DNA from: Polychytrium aggregatum
Lineage: Eukaryota > Chytridiomycota > Chytridiomycetes > Polychytriales
Length of the DNA: 64,000 nucleotides
Direction of reading: 5' to 3'
Assembly (NCBI RefSeq): GCF_025602895.1
Contig: NW_026516250.1
Span: 1-64,000 of the forward strand
The notes under the pieces are model-generated. The model was not told where the DNA came from. It was given only the letters and a program-made list of their open reading frames with translations, and searched no databases. Within the stretch, counting starts at the first letter, position 1; the number at the start of each line of letters is the position of its first letter. Positions 1 to 10,900 of the stretch are shown in pieces. The position numbers and the translations under genes were made by a program.

Positions 1-482
1 GTCCAGGCCGATGCCCTCTCGCCGACCGGGGACAATGAGAAATACAACAAGCAGCTGGTTGATTCTTTGGCATCTACCAGTCCGTCCGACACCCTGGCTT
101 GCCTCCGGCCCTCGTCTACCTTCAGGAACTAGTGGACACCTCATCGGCATTGCAGTTCAGTCCTATGCCACCAACTGAACCACCCGCCTCAACCTGGCCT
201 ACTGGAGACTCCTTCGTCGCTTCTGTGCTGCTGTCTTTCCTGCCAACGAGCACAGAAGCGACGAATGAGTCTCCTGTAGGCCAGGTTGAGGTGCGTCGTG
301 CAGTTGGTGGCATAGGACTGGACTGCAATGCCGATGAGGTAGTGACGAGCACCATCAGGCAGACGAGGGGCCGGAGGCAGGTCTGCGTGCCGAGTGGTCT
401 GGTAGTCGCCAAAGGAAGCGATCAGCTTCTGCTCGTTGTATTTCTCATTGTCCCCGGTCGGGGAGAGCGCACCGGCCTGGAC
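1..482. repeat. Large inverted duplication inside the Fanzor relic
   Basis: Positions 1-229 and about 249-482 are reverse complements of each other around a 19-base spacer (230-248). Next to the spacer, 191-229 pairs with 249-287 at 37 of 39 positions; outward matches continue through CTCATCGGCATTGCAGT (148-164) to the window edge, so the left arm may extend beyond base 1. Both arms derive from the same Fanzor coding segment (compare the intact-order version at about 19150-19420), so a piece of the gene was copied in reverse next to itself. The arms differ by scattered substitutions, so the event is not brand new. Confidence 0.85.
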
Positions 483-902
483 GATCTTGAAGCACTGGCG
501 GATGAATGCAGGGGTGGCCTGGATCTTGCCTCAGAGGTCGGGATTGAGCCACTCGTTGTACTCGTTCTTCCAGAAGAATCTATCCATGGTCTGCTTGAAG
601 CAGCTGTATTGGGGGTCGGATGTCCTGCCATCTTCCATGAGAGGGACAGCGGGGCTCTTGAGGGGCCGGTAGTTGGGACAAGCCTTGCTCGAAGCCCGAG
701 AGTGACCTGGGAGCTGGCATGAAGCAACAGACAGGACCAGTGGCCGTTGTAGCAGCAGCAGTGTCGCTCGAGGGACCGGGTTCGGTGGTGTCGACATCCA
801 TCGACTCGGCAGGAAGCTCGTGGGTGTGGGTGGCATGGCCCTGGTTGCGGAGCGTTTGGGCCTGGGTGGCCGAGAGGGACCGCCCTTGCGCTTCGGAGGC
901 AT
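1..902 (-). pseudogene. Fanzor (TnpB-like nuclease) 5' region, degenerate, copy A
   Basis: An ATG at 902 opens a frame starting MPPKRKGGPSRPPRPKR, the same start as the longer copy at 19985. The frame is broken: MDVDTTEPGPSS has slipped to another frame, a TGG-to-TGA change ends the frame after WLNPDL (near 531), and about 110 bp carrying the helix block seen in copy B as IQFEASRLLNLHILR is missing. Homology then continues through TPAFIRQCFKIVQA and ATNCTTHLNLAYRRL until it turns round in the inverted duplication. Family assignment rests on copy B and the linked RuvC-type tails of copies B-D. Non-functional. Confidence 0.62.
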
Positions 903-1150
903 GGGAACAGAGGATGCTGGATGCTTGCCAGTGGTACTGGTCAGAACAGAGACGTTTCTTTATCGTACAATAGCGCGATGATCAGATCAAGGCGAGATGA
1001 GGGAAGAAAGCAGCAGGACGAAGGTGCGGCATTTATACCCGAGAGCAGGAGCCCGTCATTGCGGGCTGATTGGGGAAGCGACCCTGTTCAAAAATCGCCG
1101 AGAGGTTCAAGACAGGGATGTGAACGGGAAAATGGCGGCTTGATTGGAGG
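903..1150 (-). promoter_or_regulatory. Conserved spacer with TATA box upstream of Fanzor, copy A
   Basis: The spacer between the transposase end and the Fanzor start is nearly identical to 19986-20216 of copy B: about 7 differences across the roughly 195 bases compared. On the minus strand it holds GGGTATAAATGCC (TATA box complement at 1031-1037), about 130 bases upstream of the ATG at 902. The likely role is promoter and 5' untranslated leader of the Fanzor gene. Its conservation exceeds that of the coding part downstream. Confidence 0.55.
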
Positions 1151-1154
1151 GAAC

Positions 1155-2071
1155 TCAACCCCAGAAGCGCATCGCTCGCTCAATCAGTCGTGGGAAGACA
1201 TCTGGAAGCACCCTCCGAACGGCAGACTCAAACAGGGTCACCATCCCGATCTTGAACCCCTCGGACGCATTCAACGCTGCTGCCTTCCTGTACTGATGCT
1301 TCACAATCCCAAAGAAGTTCTCGATGGGATTGAAGTCGGGTGAAGCAGGTGGGGTGAAGATCACTGACCATCCTCGGCGCTCGATGCAGTCCAGGACAGC
1401 CCTTGTCTTGTGCATGCTGACATTGTCCATCACAATCACAGAGTCGTCTGGGAAGCTCGCTCGCTCAAAGAACTCGACCATCGAGTGTGTCTTGAATGAT
1501 GTGGGGATGGATGTACATGCGATGCAGCACACCAGAGTGGTTGATGGCAAATGCAGCCGAGACAGACTTGTGTTTCATGTGATTGCGCTGGCGAAGCGGA
1601 GCACCCTTCGGTGAGTATCCGTAGAGAGGGAAAATGGATTTCCTGATCCCTGTCTCGTCGACAAAAACGAGCCGTCGTGGGTCGATGGAGCGGACCTGGT
1701 CCCTGAACTGTGCCACTCGCTCATCCAGTCGCTTGGACTTGTAGAGGTGTGTTGCCCTCTTGTGTGAGAGACCTGCTCGGTGGATGGCAGTGTGGCAGAG
1801 TGAGAGTGATACTTTCCTCTGGAGGATGGACTCGAGCTTGCATCGCAACACAGGACCAGTCTGGAACGGGTCCTGTTCAATCAGGGTGCGAATGACTGGA
1901 CATGCCTGCTCGAAGAAAGTGGATATGCGGGCTGGGACTCGGGGTGACTCGGTTGGCTTGTGTCCTCGGTGCCATCGATGGATGGTGCTCTTGGATACAC
2001 TGAATATGGAGGCGAACTTGCGCAAGCTGCGGAGCAGCGATGCGGAAATCGAGGGTGCTGTGCTTGGCCAT
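1155..2071 (-). pseudogene. Tc1/IS630-like DD34E transposase, frameshifted
   Basis: Cut-and-paste DDE transposase. Visible parts in order: a start MAKHSTLDFRIAA (ATG at 2069-2071); an HTH segment LRKFASIFSVSKSTIHRWHR in a second frame; the catalytic block with first Asp in LVFVDETG; then, in a third frame, VIVMDNVSMHK (second Asp) and SPDFNPIENFFGIVK (Glu). Exactly 34 residues separate the second Asp from the Glu, the Tc1/IS630 DD34E spacing. One frameshift lies near 2035-2050 and another near 1480-1500. The C-terminus ends LPDVFPRLIERAMRFWG at 1155. The triad is present but the reading frame is broken, so this copy should be inactive. Confidence 0.85.
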
Positions 2072-2138
2072 GGTTGCAATGAGTGGGTGGGTGGGTGTAT
2101 TCAGGTCACAGAAACACCCTGTCGGGTCACAGTACCAG

Positions 2139-2164
2139 GGTGTCCCGTTTTTTATTGGATTGCC
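2139..2164 (-). repeat. Terminal repeat of the Fanzor-bearing element (transposase end)
   Basis: The 26-base stretch with core TGTCCCGTTTTTTATTGG recurs as its reverse complement at 41664-41688 with almost no change, and in diverged form at 24141-24162. It sits about 70 bases before the transposase start, where a Tc1-type terminal inverted repeat is expected. Confidence 0.75.
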
Positions 2165-2366
2165 ATTATTCTCGCACGCGGACTCGTCCATCCACCGGCC
2201 GATTCCATCCGTTCTTCCTCGTGGCCTGCGTCCAGCCCCGCAGTCCCGCCGAGGTCCTTAAAACCCCCCACCGGGTCTCTGCCCAGCATTCCGCACCATC
2301 GTTCGCTCTCCGTCTCTGTCTCCCTTCTCTCGCTCTCCACAGCACCAGACACACGTCTCCCGGGCC

Positions 2367-5287
2367 ATGCGTCTCTTCAATCTCACCACCGCCAAGGTCG
2401 AGGAATACGATGTTCTCGATCCCAGCAAGCTGCCCAAGTTCGCCGCTGTCTCCTATGTCTGGGCCGATCCCAAATCGTCCTCAGCCGCCGGCTGGCAGAC
2501 CATGGCCATGCCAATCGGACCTGACCAGTCTCCCGCCCCGCAAAGCCAGCTCTCGGCTCCACCAGTCTCCCGCCAGCGGTCCTCCTCGCCGTCCCGTCTT
2601 CCCGCCCAGCCGCAGACCCAGCAGCGCCAAAGTGCCGCCACCTTCACGTCGCCCTGGAAAATCTTCAGCTGCTCGTCGCAGGAGCTTCTGGGCGCCATCA
2701 CAGCAATTAAGAAGGCGCTGACCGAGCCCTCGGATCTCAAGAATGCCAGCGAGACCATCGAGGAGCCCCCGGTTCCGAAAGCGACGCACATCTGGATGGA
2801 TGTCCTGTGCATCAACCAAGGTATGCCTCTCTGCCGTCCGTCCGACTGACGCTCCCAGATGGCTTGTCGTCCGCACCACACCTCGACTCGGTGTCCGCTC
2901 TGCCTGCGTAGAGTCTTGCAGAAGACCGCAAGCTCCATCCCCTCGCTCCACATTCACACACACACCCAGCGAGTGCTGCTTCGCTAATCTCGCATTCGTT
3001 TCTGTCTGCAGACTCACTCGAGGACAAGCAGAAAGAGGTCCAGAACATGCGATTCTACTACGGAAAGGCAGCGTGCGTCTTCACCTTCCTGGATGTCCTT
3101 GGGGTGCCGAGTCTGCCGGTGACCCCCAAGGGCCCCGCCAAGTGGTTCACACGGCTGTGGACGCTCCAGGAGTGCATTCTTCCCGACAATCTATTCATCT
3201 ACGTTGATACTCCTTCCCAGGGACCCCGGTGGCTGTCCCGATCGACGACCTGTGCTCTCATCGCCGGTCTCGGCAGCTTTGGCATTTGGTCTCCTCCCTC
3301 CGAGGAAGCTGCCACCGTCGCTGCCCAGCAGCTCCAGGCCCTGGCCATCCGCTCGCCGTCGATCCACACCATCATTCCGCTTGCCATGTGCCGCAACGTT
3401 CGATTCAAGCACGACCGCTTCTACGGCATCATGGGCCTGCTGACCGAAAAGTGGGTCAGTCACTCAAAATTCAACTACGATCTCAACAAACCCGCAGAGC
3501 ATGCTGCCTCCCAGTTTGCCCGCGCGCTGACACCCCAGGGCATCGAGGCCTTTGCCCTGTTTGCACCGTCATACGCCAACATCTCGTCGGTGCCGCAGAT
3601 TGTCAAAAGCGTCGTCAGTGCCACTGGTGGGTCCAGCGCCGAGAAGAAGCCCCAAGCCCCTCCCGTCGCTCCTGCTGCTGGCCCGGTGACCCAGCCTCCG
3701 TCGCCCATATCGCCGGCTGCAGTGCTGCCGACCATAGCCCAGGTGCAGGAGGTTGGCTCGCGAGGGCTGTCGACCCTGGTTGCCAGCGCAAGAGATTTGA
3801 CAACGTCTGCATCGGTTGCTGTCAGCACCTCGACGCCAACTACTGCACCAGTTGCGGCCAAGACAGCGACGGGGCCTCCCGCTGCCAAGACCCCAATTGC
3901 AAATCCCACAGCTGCCAAGACCCCAGTTGCAAATCCCACAACTACCAAGGCTCCTACTTCAACTTCCACAACTGCCAAGACCCCAATTGCAAATCCCACA
4001 ACTGCCAAGGCCCCAGTTGCAAATCCCACAACTACCAAGGCTCCTACTTCAACTTCCACAACTTCCAAGACCCCAGCTGCAAATCCCGCCGCTGCCAAGG
4101 CTCCAGCTGCACCGCAGGTCGCCAAACCCACTTCCACCAACCCCACGGTCAAAGCGCCGGCTCCATCAGCCAATGCGGGCAAGCCTGCAGTATCCCCGCC
4201 CTCAGCCCCCGCCCGAGCTGCAGCAACAGCCAAAGCTCCAACACCAGCACCAGCACCAGCACCAGCTACAGTCCCAGCCATATCCATCACCAAACCGCCA
4301 GTTGCTGCACCCGCCACGGCCGTTGCCCCGGCTGCCGATACCAAGCCAGGCGAGACCCAACCTGCAGTTGACAACCAGAGCCCGGACACTACGCTCAATC
4401 AAGAGTTTTCGTGGTTCGCCAAGTTCTCCACCCATTCGTATATCGTCGGAGGCGTCCCCATTGTCCTGCCGCGTGAAGAGGCCCTTTATTATCTCGAGAC
4501 GGGACAGCTCCATCAGCAACTCGGCACCGAGTCCCCCAAGAGCACCGTCAGCTACCGGGTCACCTCCCGCGGCGTCGAGCTCACCGGCACGGTGACCAAC
4601 CAGATTGCAGCGGTCCAGAACCTCGAGGGCGTTGCCACAAAGTCCTTCGAGTATATTGGCGAGCGGTTCGAGAAGGCCAACTACATTGCCGACATTGCGA
4701 TGCTCCTCGTGGGCTTCCATGTGCCGAAGCAGACGGTGCTCTGGGGACTGGGCGAGGCCGGCCGGGCCGTCCAGCAGCCCACTGAAGACCAGACAACAAT
4801 CTCGGGCGCTTGGAAGAGCTTCCGAGGCTGGGTCAAGGACACGGTCATCAAGTCCAGCATTCCTCTCCTGGAGATGCTCGACCGAGTCATCTTCTCGGGT
4901 TACTACCCGAGCATCGTTGACACCTACCAGATCTCCCTCGCCAACGGCAGCGTCCTCATCGGCCGGCTGACGCCCTCGCCAGAGCTGCTGGAAATGGCCG
5001 AGTGCCAGCGGAAACGCGAGCAGTGGGAGCAGGACGACGAAGATGCCCGGCCTGCTCCTCCCAAGCCCTTTGGCAAGAAACTGTATCTGACCTACATCAA
5101 GCGGAGTGTGTACTCGGTCACGGGCTGCGCTGAAAACAAGACCGACCTGTATACACTCTGCTGCCAAGAGGGCGAGTTTGACGGCCAGAACCTGCGGGCC
5201 CGCAAGATCGGTGTCTTCCACGCGACAGAGATCGTGTCCCCCAAGAAGACCAGCACGTTCGATATCAAAAAGGTCATCATCGTCTGA
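2367..5287 (+). CDS. HET-domain protein with long repetitive linker
   Basis: Two exons, 2367-2820 and 3012-5287 (intron GTATGC...TGCAG), give 909 residues. Residues 1 to about 310 carry HET (heterokaryon incompatibility) landmarks: FAAVSYVWAD, then WMDVLCINQ, which the intron splits before DSLEDKQKEVQNM, then WFTRLWTLQEC. About 85 low-complexity residues interrupt the domain after FAAVSYVWAD. Residues about 354-608 are an Ala/Pro/Thr-rich linker with tandem units of the type AKTPIANPTTAK. The last 300 residues are a globular region I do not recognise. In filamentous fungi HET domains signal non-self recognition and cell death; the role in a zoosporic fungus is unknown. The gene starts about 200 bases from transposon copy A. 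Confidence 0.8.
3880..4125 (+). repeat. Coding tandem repeats in the HET protein linker
   Basis: Imperfect 30- and 60-base units, such as those encoding AKTPIANPTTAKAPVANP and [16 protein letters not shown], repeat several times with near-identical DNA. Units this similar can change copy number by slippage or unequal exchange. The linker is predicted to be unstructured. Confidence 0.8.
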
Positions 5288-5837
5288 GCCATGTTGATCC
5301 TCGGCGAGGGCGCGTATGATGGTTTGTATGAAGGGCTTCAAGAATACCTGGCCGAGCAGCGAGAAGTGTGTTGGTGCGGAGCGCCGCTGCATCGGCCTTT
5401 GCTGCTTGTAGGCATCATCCAGATACTCCAAGGAAGGTGAAGCAGCCCCGCGTGCGCCCGGGTGCAGCTCGAATACACCTTCTTTTCTCTGTAATAACGG
5501 CATATGCAGGCCGACGCTGGGACGCTTGCACTGGGTCGTGGGTCGCAATCGCCACCGCCCGGGGCGGTCCACCCTCCTGGCTCACCTCTGTCCATGGTGC
5601 ATGTTGTGGGGGAGTGCAACTGATCCTGTCGCACCAACGACTGCACAAGCCCATGTCGTCTGTGGCTGGCCCCCAACAAACCACAGCCCGCTGCTCGGGG
5701 CTGTGCCTGTCCGTCTGAGCTGGTGAATGCCCGCTCCAACAGCCTCCTGTCCAGCATCTGTCTGCATCTGCCTGCACCTGCAGCCCGCCTGTGCCCGCAC
5801 CTTCGCCCGCATCTGCGTCTACGCCTGCATCTGCGTC
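5288..5837. other. Intergenic, 550 bp, no feature recognised
   Basis: Between the HET stop and the next start I see pyrimidine-rich and CTGCA-rich stretches near 5720-5830 (repeats of CTGCATCTG/CTGCACCTG) but no convincing gene or RNA. It presumably holds the HET 3' end and the next promoter. An in-frame ATG at 5727 could extend the downstream protein by 37 residues. Confidence 0.4.
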
Positions 5838-7452
5838 ATGTCGGCCCCGCCTCCCGCACTCGATCCCGCCAACGTCCAGTGGCTGCTTCACTATGGCCGT
5901 CGGTCGATTCTTCCCCGCTGCGTCAACTCCACCAACATCAAGACCATGACCTTCCCCGACAACCTGGGCGACATCCTGTACGCAAGCAACCGCTGCATGC
6001 CTCGGGCATGGATCGACAACCGCACGGCCACCAGCTACGCCTATCTTTCTGTCGTTCCCGCCGCCGGTCGCATCTATCTCAGCGACTGCGGCCGGAACTC
6101 ATCCTGTCGGGCAGGATGCACCGTCGCCGCTCAGTTCTCCACACACACCTTGGATCCGTGCACAGCCAGCTTCTTCACAGGGGCCTACAGCAACAGTGAC
6201 TATCTCTCGACCGAGTGAGTCACTGTCGGTGCGATGCTGGCTGGCCCAGGGACGCGGGATATCCCCGGATGTCGGGATTTGATGGATGGAGAGTCGCTGG
6301 ATACAGCACCGATCGATTGGGAATCGCTGGACAATATCCCTTGGCCCCTGGCATCCCCCGCTTCCAAGTGGGATGCCTGTCCATGTCGGGTCTAACTGAT
6401 TTGCATCTCATGTTCGTCTTCCTTTCCGTCTTCTCGGCTGTCGTTGCCCTCGCCTCTTGCATCGTAGCCTGTGGGACCCAAACTTCAACACACCGTATTT
6501 CGCATACATTACAAGGAGCTTTGGCGACTCGACCTGTGCCAACGTCAGCCTTGCTATTCGGAACCCCATCTACCAGAACTGCACCAAGATGCCGGACGGG
6601 AGCTACAGCGTCTACTCCAACACCGAGACTCCCGGACTGGTCTTTTGGAGTCGCAGCAGCGATGCAAACTGTTCAACCAACACCGGCGGCATATCCAGAT
6701 TCACCATCAACACCCGCTGCAGCTCCAGCCAAAGTTCTGGCCTTCTTGTTGGTGGATACGAGCAGGGTCCGCTTCTCAACGTTCCAAGCCTCAACCTTTC
6801 GGCCCGCATGCCTGCGTCACGACCACGGCCACTCCCGCCGCCATCATACCCGTCGGGATACTCACCTCCGATCGGCCTCATGGTTGGGCTTGTTGTCGGG
6901 CGTAAGTGATTTGTTGCTCGGTGGACACCGCAGTCCATCCGGGATGCCCTTTGCTCGTCTCGATAGCACGCCGCCCCGGAGCACCCGATTCTGCTCGATG
7001 TCGTTCGTATCTGACTCCACATTCCCTCACTACAACATACCCCAGCGCTGCTTCTCTCCGTCGTCATCTTCACCATTCGCAAGTTTTCAAGTCTTGGCGC
7101 TCAAAGCGCTTTCAACTTCCAGCAGTCTAATTTTGGTCCAATGGTCATCGATACCCTCCCACGCTACACGCAGCAAGGATCAGCTTCAGAAACCGAGCCG
7201 CCTCCGCCCGCAAGACCGTCACCGCCGCCATACGCAATGGACGCCGACAGCATACCCGCTGCTTCGTATGAGCTTTCCGACGTTCGGAGACAGCAGCAAC
7301 CCGCATCACTTGCACTTGACGGCGAGCCGCCAAGCTACGGCATGCTGTATTCTAGTGAAGATGGAACTGTCGCCGAGCCACCTGCTTCACCAACCGGATC
7401 GACGGACAATATCCTGCGGCCGGCAGGCGACCGCAAGTCGGCGAATGGCTAG
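5838..7452 (+). CDS. Single-pass membrane protein with Cys-rich ectodomain and PPxY tail
   Basis: Three exons (5838-6214, 6468-6901, 7046-7452) give 405 residues. The N-terminal 260 residues are Cys-, Asn- and Ser-rich with N-glycosylation sequons such as CVNSTN, GRNSSC and CANVSL. One membrane segment spans the exon 2/3 junction, IGLMVGLVVG continuing PLLLSVVIFTIRKF, followed by a Pro-rich tail with SPPPYAMD (about residue 332) and EPPSYGML (about 364). Both are PPxY motifs, which bind WW domains of NEDD4/Rsp5-type ubiquitin ligases. No clear signal peptide is visible at this start; the ATG at 5727 adds a Cys-rich stretch that is not a good signal either, so an upstream exon is possible. Family unknown. 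A surface protein sorted by ubiquitin is an inference. Confidence 0.65.
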
Positions 7453-7901
7453 CCTCAATGCAACCGTTGGTTTGGGCCAGCCCGTTTGTTATCCAGGCGC
7501 AAAGGGTCTGCGACTACTGCGCTGGCTGTCAGAAAAATACAGAGCACGCCGGAGCGGATGATGCCCCGGCGCTTCCCCGTGGGGATGATGGACAGAGAAA
7601 CAGCGGCTCCAGCCCCATTGCGTTCTGGGGACATGATTCCATGGTGATGGCAAAGGCAAACTTGGGAGGACAAAGCCGCGCCACGCGGCACCGCCACGAG
7701 CCAGCCCAATCAATATTCCCATATATGGAGGGGAGATCCATGTCGGTTTCGGCGGTGCTGTTTCGTTTTGGTTCGGTTCGTTTCGATTCGGCCAGCCCAG
7801 GCGTCCTCTGTCGCTCCTTCCGGCTCTATCGACTGCATCGACTGCATCGACACCAACAGACTGCACCTTTGCTTCATTCACCTCGAGCGCTTCCAGCCGC
7901 C
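7453..7901. other. Intergenic, 449 bp; promoter region of the next gene
   Basis: No gene recognised. Short direct repeats occur at 7768-7795 (GGTTCGGTTCGTTTCG) and 7829-7850 (GACTGCATC units). Upstream of the ATG at 7902 lies pyrimidine-rich sequence typical of a fungal 5' region. Confidence 0.4.
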
Positions 7902-10900
7902 ATGGACAATCAATACGATGCTGGTGCGCCGCCGCTTTCGTACGAAGACGAGCAGGCGCTGCGCCGATACCAGCTCGAGCAGTTCAGGGCAAACCGCCTG
8001 GCCCGAATCCAAGCGTAAGCGATCCGGTGGCCCTTGCGTCAGTTCATGTATGCCGTCCACAAGCCGGGCTGCAGCAGCTGCACCGATGTTGACTGTATGC
8101 CTTCGGCCGTGCTGCATTCCTTCGCTTTCCTCCTCCCTCCACCAGCGAAAAGCTCAAGAGCCAACGCGAGGCCCAGAGTATCTTTGCTGTGCCGAAATCC
8201 GTTCCGCATGAGCCAGTGCTGACAATGATTCATCCATGTAAGTGGGCGAAGCGAGTCGCTGCTGGCGAAAGCGTCGGAACAGCTGCTCCTGAACCGCTCG
8301 GCAGCAGAGCATGCGGGCCTTGATGGTGCAACCCACAGCGATCCAAGACCCGGATGATTGATGGCAATCTCGGTGGCAATCTCGGTGGCAATCTCGGTGG
8401 CAACCTCGATCTATCCAAGCCCTGCACATGGCGGCGCTGCTCAGATTTTCGCATGGGGCTGACCTCGAGCAACCCGATACTAACGCACGACTGCATCATC
8501 CCATCAAGCCCTCGAAACAGAGGCCCAGCCCGCCGCTCCTGATCCCAGGCCCAGTCAAACTCGCCCACCCTCGAGACCTGGAACTGGTCGTGTTCTGGCC
8601 ACCAGCAGCTCCTCGCGCAGAGCACAGTCAGCCAAGAGCGACAGTGGCTCAACGCAGATGGCTGTCGACTCACCGGATGTGGAATCCCTCTCGACAGCAG
8701 CCGGACCTCCTGTGTCTTCCAGAACCCATGGCCCTGCGAGCGAGCCGTCCATGCCCCGACCTGGAGCTTCAATTCGCGCGCCGTCAAATCCCATGACGAT
8801 GCCTCGATCCACCAGAGCGCCAAACCGCCCGGAGGCGGTCAGCCGGGCCAGCCGAGAGCCATCAAAACGACCAGCACACCAAAAAGATGCGCCAAAGCCG
8901 GTGGCATCCGCACAGGGCTTCCAGCAGCGAGGTGCCGTGCCGCAAAATGATCGCCCCAATACAGCTCGGAAGCCCCAATCCCAAACGACAGAGCCCAGCA
9001 TTGCCGTGTCGACCCAGAAGAAGGTCTTGTCGGCATCGTCCTTGCGAGCAGAGCTGTCTTCAAGCCGCCTGTTCCGTAAAGTGTTTGTAGACGATGCTCT
9101 GAGCGCTCTGCCAAGCGGATCAGCTCCCGCAACGGTGGAGTCTGGCAATATGCCGCCTCGGCCCGACCTCGCTCCGCCCCCGTTTTCACTTTCGAACCCG
9201 ATTTGCTACGAACGGTAGGCACTTTTACAGCCAGCATCCTGCTGATGCCATGCCCTGGGCTTCTATGCCCAAGCCAAGGTCGCAGCAGACTTACCTGGAC
9301 ACAGTGCCCATCCGCCACCGTGCGAATTGGGAATGCAAGACTCCGCATAGCGGGGCCTGGCTCGCCGCGAGTGCAAATGGAGCTACAGATTTCATGTTTT
9401 GCTCGTCGCTTCATTTTGCTGATGGTTTCGATTGCCTTTGTCCATGCACTTCCGCCGCTTCCCACGATGATGGATCAATGCCCAAGACCTCGCACGCCTC
9501 CCCATCTCTCCATCACAAACACCCGATGCACCCAAACGTCACCAACGTCTCGGTCGCTCTGGGAGTCCGAGAGCGACCTGGTGCCTCACCAAATCGAGGA
9601 CTGTGTGTGTGCTGCTGAAGTCAGCGAAGATGGACGGTACATCCACCAGGCAACCAGCACACGGGATCGCCTTGCATCTACATCGGCTCCATCTACATCA
9701 GCCCCGTCCCATCAGTGCACAGTTGCAGCCGACCACAGAGATGCGCAGACCGACTCTGAGTTTTTCAAGGCCCAGATGAGGTATTTGAGGCCGTGCCATC
9801 TGCATTGAACCGTCCTGCTCGCACCTGGGCACCTTTGATACACTGACCCACACTGCATGCTCTCAGAGCTTTCCCTATCGGCACATACATGCTCTCGCGG
9901 CCACTGCACTGTCAAGTGCTCCACCACGACTCTAGCAAAGTCGTCGGCGAATATCGTCTGGATGTTCCGCCGCTCGATTTGTTTGATCCGCTGGATGCTA
10001 TCGCAGCGGCAGAGGTGCGTACGAACACTGGTGCAAGGCAGATTGCATATCTTGTACTCCAAAGCCGCCATCCATCGCGATGTCGACACGGATGTTGCTT
10101 GGGCGAGTTGAGTCGTGGCGATAACCGGGGCTCCCTCCTTTGCAATCGCGAACTCACACTCACCGGTCGCACCTCGGTTTCTCGGAACGGCACGACGGAT
10201 CTTTTGGGTGTTGCCAAGCAGGCAGGAAACGTGCGTGTCGCTCGCTTGATCTTCCAAGTGCTGGCTCTCACATCCTCCAATCAAAGCACCGTGTACTTTT
10301 TCAACGGAGGAAGAGACCATCGAGTCACGTCGGCAGGGCAGTCTATCGGCCAAAAGGAAGGCATTTGGACATTGTGGGCGCTCTACGAGGAAATCTGGGG
10401 CCACGACGAGATCGCCTTGATGGTGTTTACAGAGGCCGAGAAGCGTATCCGCGACGACGAGGTAAAGCGGGGAGATGCTTTGCGGGCGATCGACTGAGCG
10501 CAGGCAGCATTGCGGAGAGGTGCCGTATGGGCCGACAAGAACATCGCCGTGATGGAGAGATGTTGACGCCGGCATCGGCAGCTGCGCTGGCACTGGCACT
10601 GGTGCTGACATCAACGTTGCGCACGTCTCCCAGGAGCGGGCAAAGCTGTCTCAGAAGCTCAACGAATTCCTTGTGCGTCTCTCTGAACGAGAGCAAGAAA
10701 AGGTCGGTCATCGCACTTTGTGCTGCACTTTGACTCCCTGGCACCAGTATGCGAGAGGCGTTGCCGTCATTTATATCACACCGTTGCCGCACCGCTACCC
10801 CAACTGTTCGCTCACGACGCCATGCATTCTGGTCGGTGCGCGTGACAGACTCCTGGCATTCATTCCTCCATCAGCTCAATGTCGAACTGGCTGGAAGGTG

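Larger units (their letters stand above)
1..2164 (-). mobile_element. Tc1/IS630-like transposon carrying a Fanzor gene, left-truncated (copy A)
   Basis: Read on the minus strand this holds, in order, a terminal repeat (2164-2139), a DD34E transposase (about 2071-1155), a 250-bp spacer and the 5' part of a Fanzor-type gene (902 down to the window edge). The terminal repeat core TGTCCCGTTTTTTATTGG recurs at copy D's transposase end (41664-41688) and, changed, at the Fanzor end of copy C (24141-24162), so transposase and Fanzor appear to sit between one pair of terminal repeats. Both genes are broken, so this copy is not autonomous. The other end lies outside the window. That Fanzor genes ride inside Tc1/mariner-type elements is established; assignment of this family is inferred from motifs. 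Confidence 0.7.

Noticed and set aside
3229-4371. 380-codon plus-strand frame with Cys-rich CQDPNCKSH repeats, resembling a metal-binding protein
   Set aside because: It is a shifted frame of the HET gene's Pro/Ala/Thr repeats; the regular cysteines arise from repeated DNA, not from a real Cys-rich protein.
4202-5572. 456-codon minus-strand open frame
   Set aside because: Antisense to the C-terminal part of the HET protein; no domain, and the plus-strand frame continues a recognisable protein.
6215-7561. 448-codon plus-strand frame
   Set aside because: It reads through two introns of the PPxY membrane protein in another frame and shows no domain.
8363-8410. Short direct repeats considered as a CRISPR-like array
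   Set aside because: The units are contiguous with no spacers, and the genome is eukaryotic; it is a simple minisatellite.
9712-10614. 300-codon minus-strand frame opposite the middle of the CKAP2-like gene
   Set aside because: No recognisable motif, and the flanking plus-strand exons continue a coherent protein. It remains a caution because the plus-strand exons here are the weakest part of that model.
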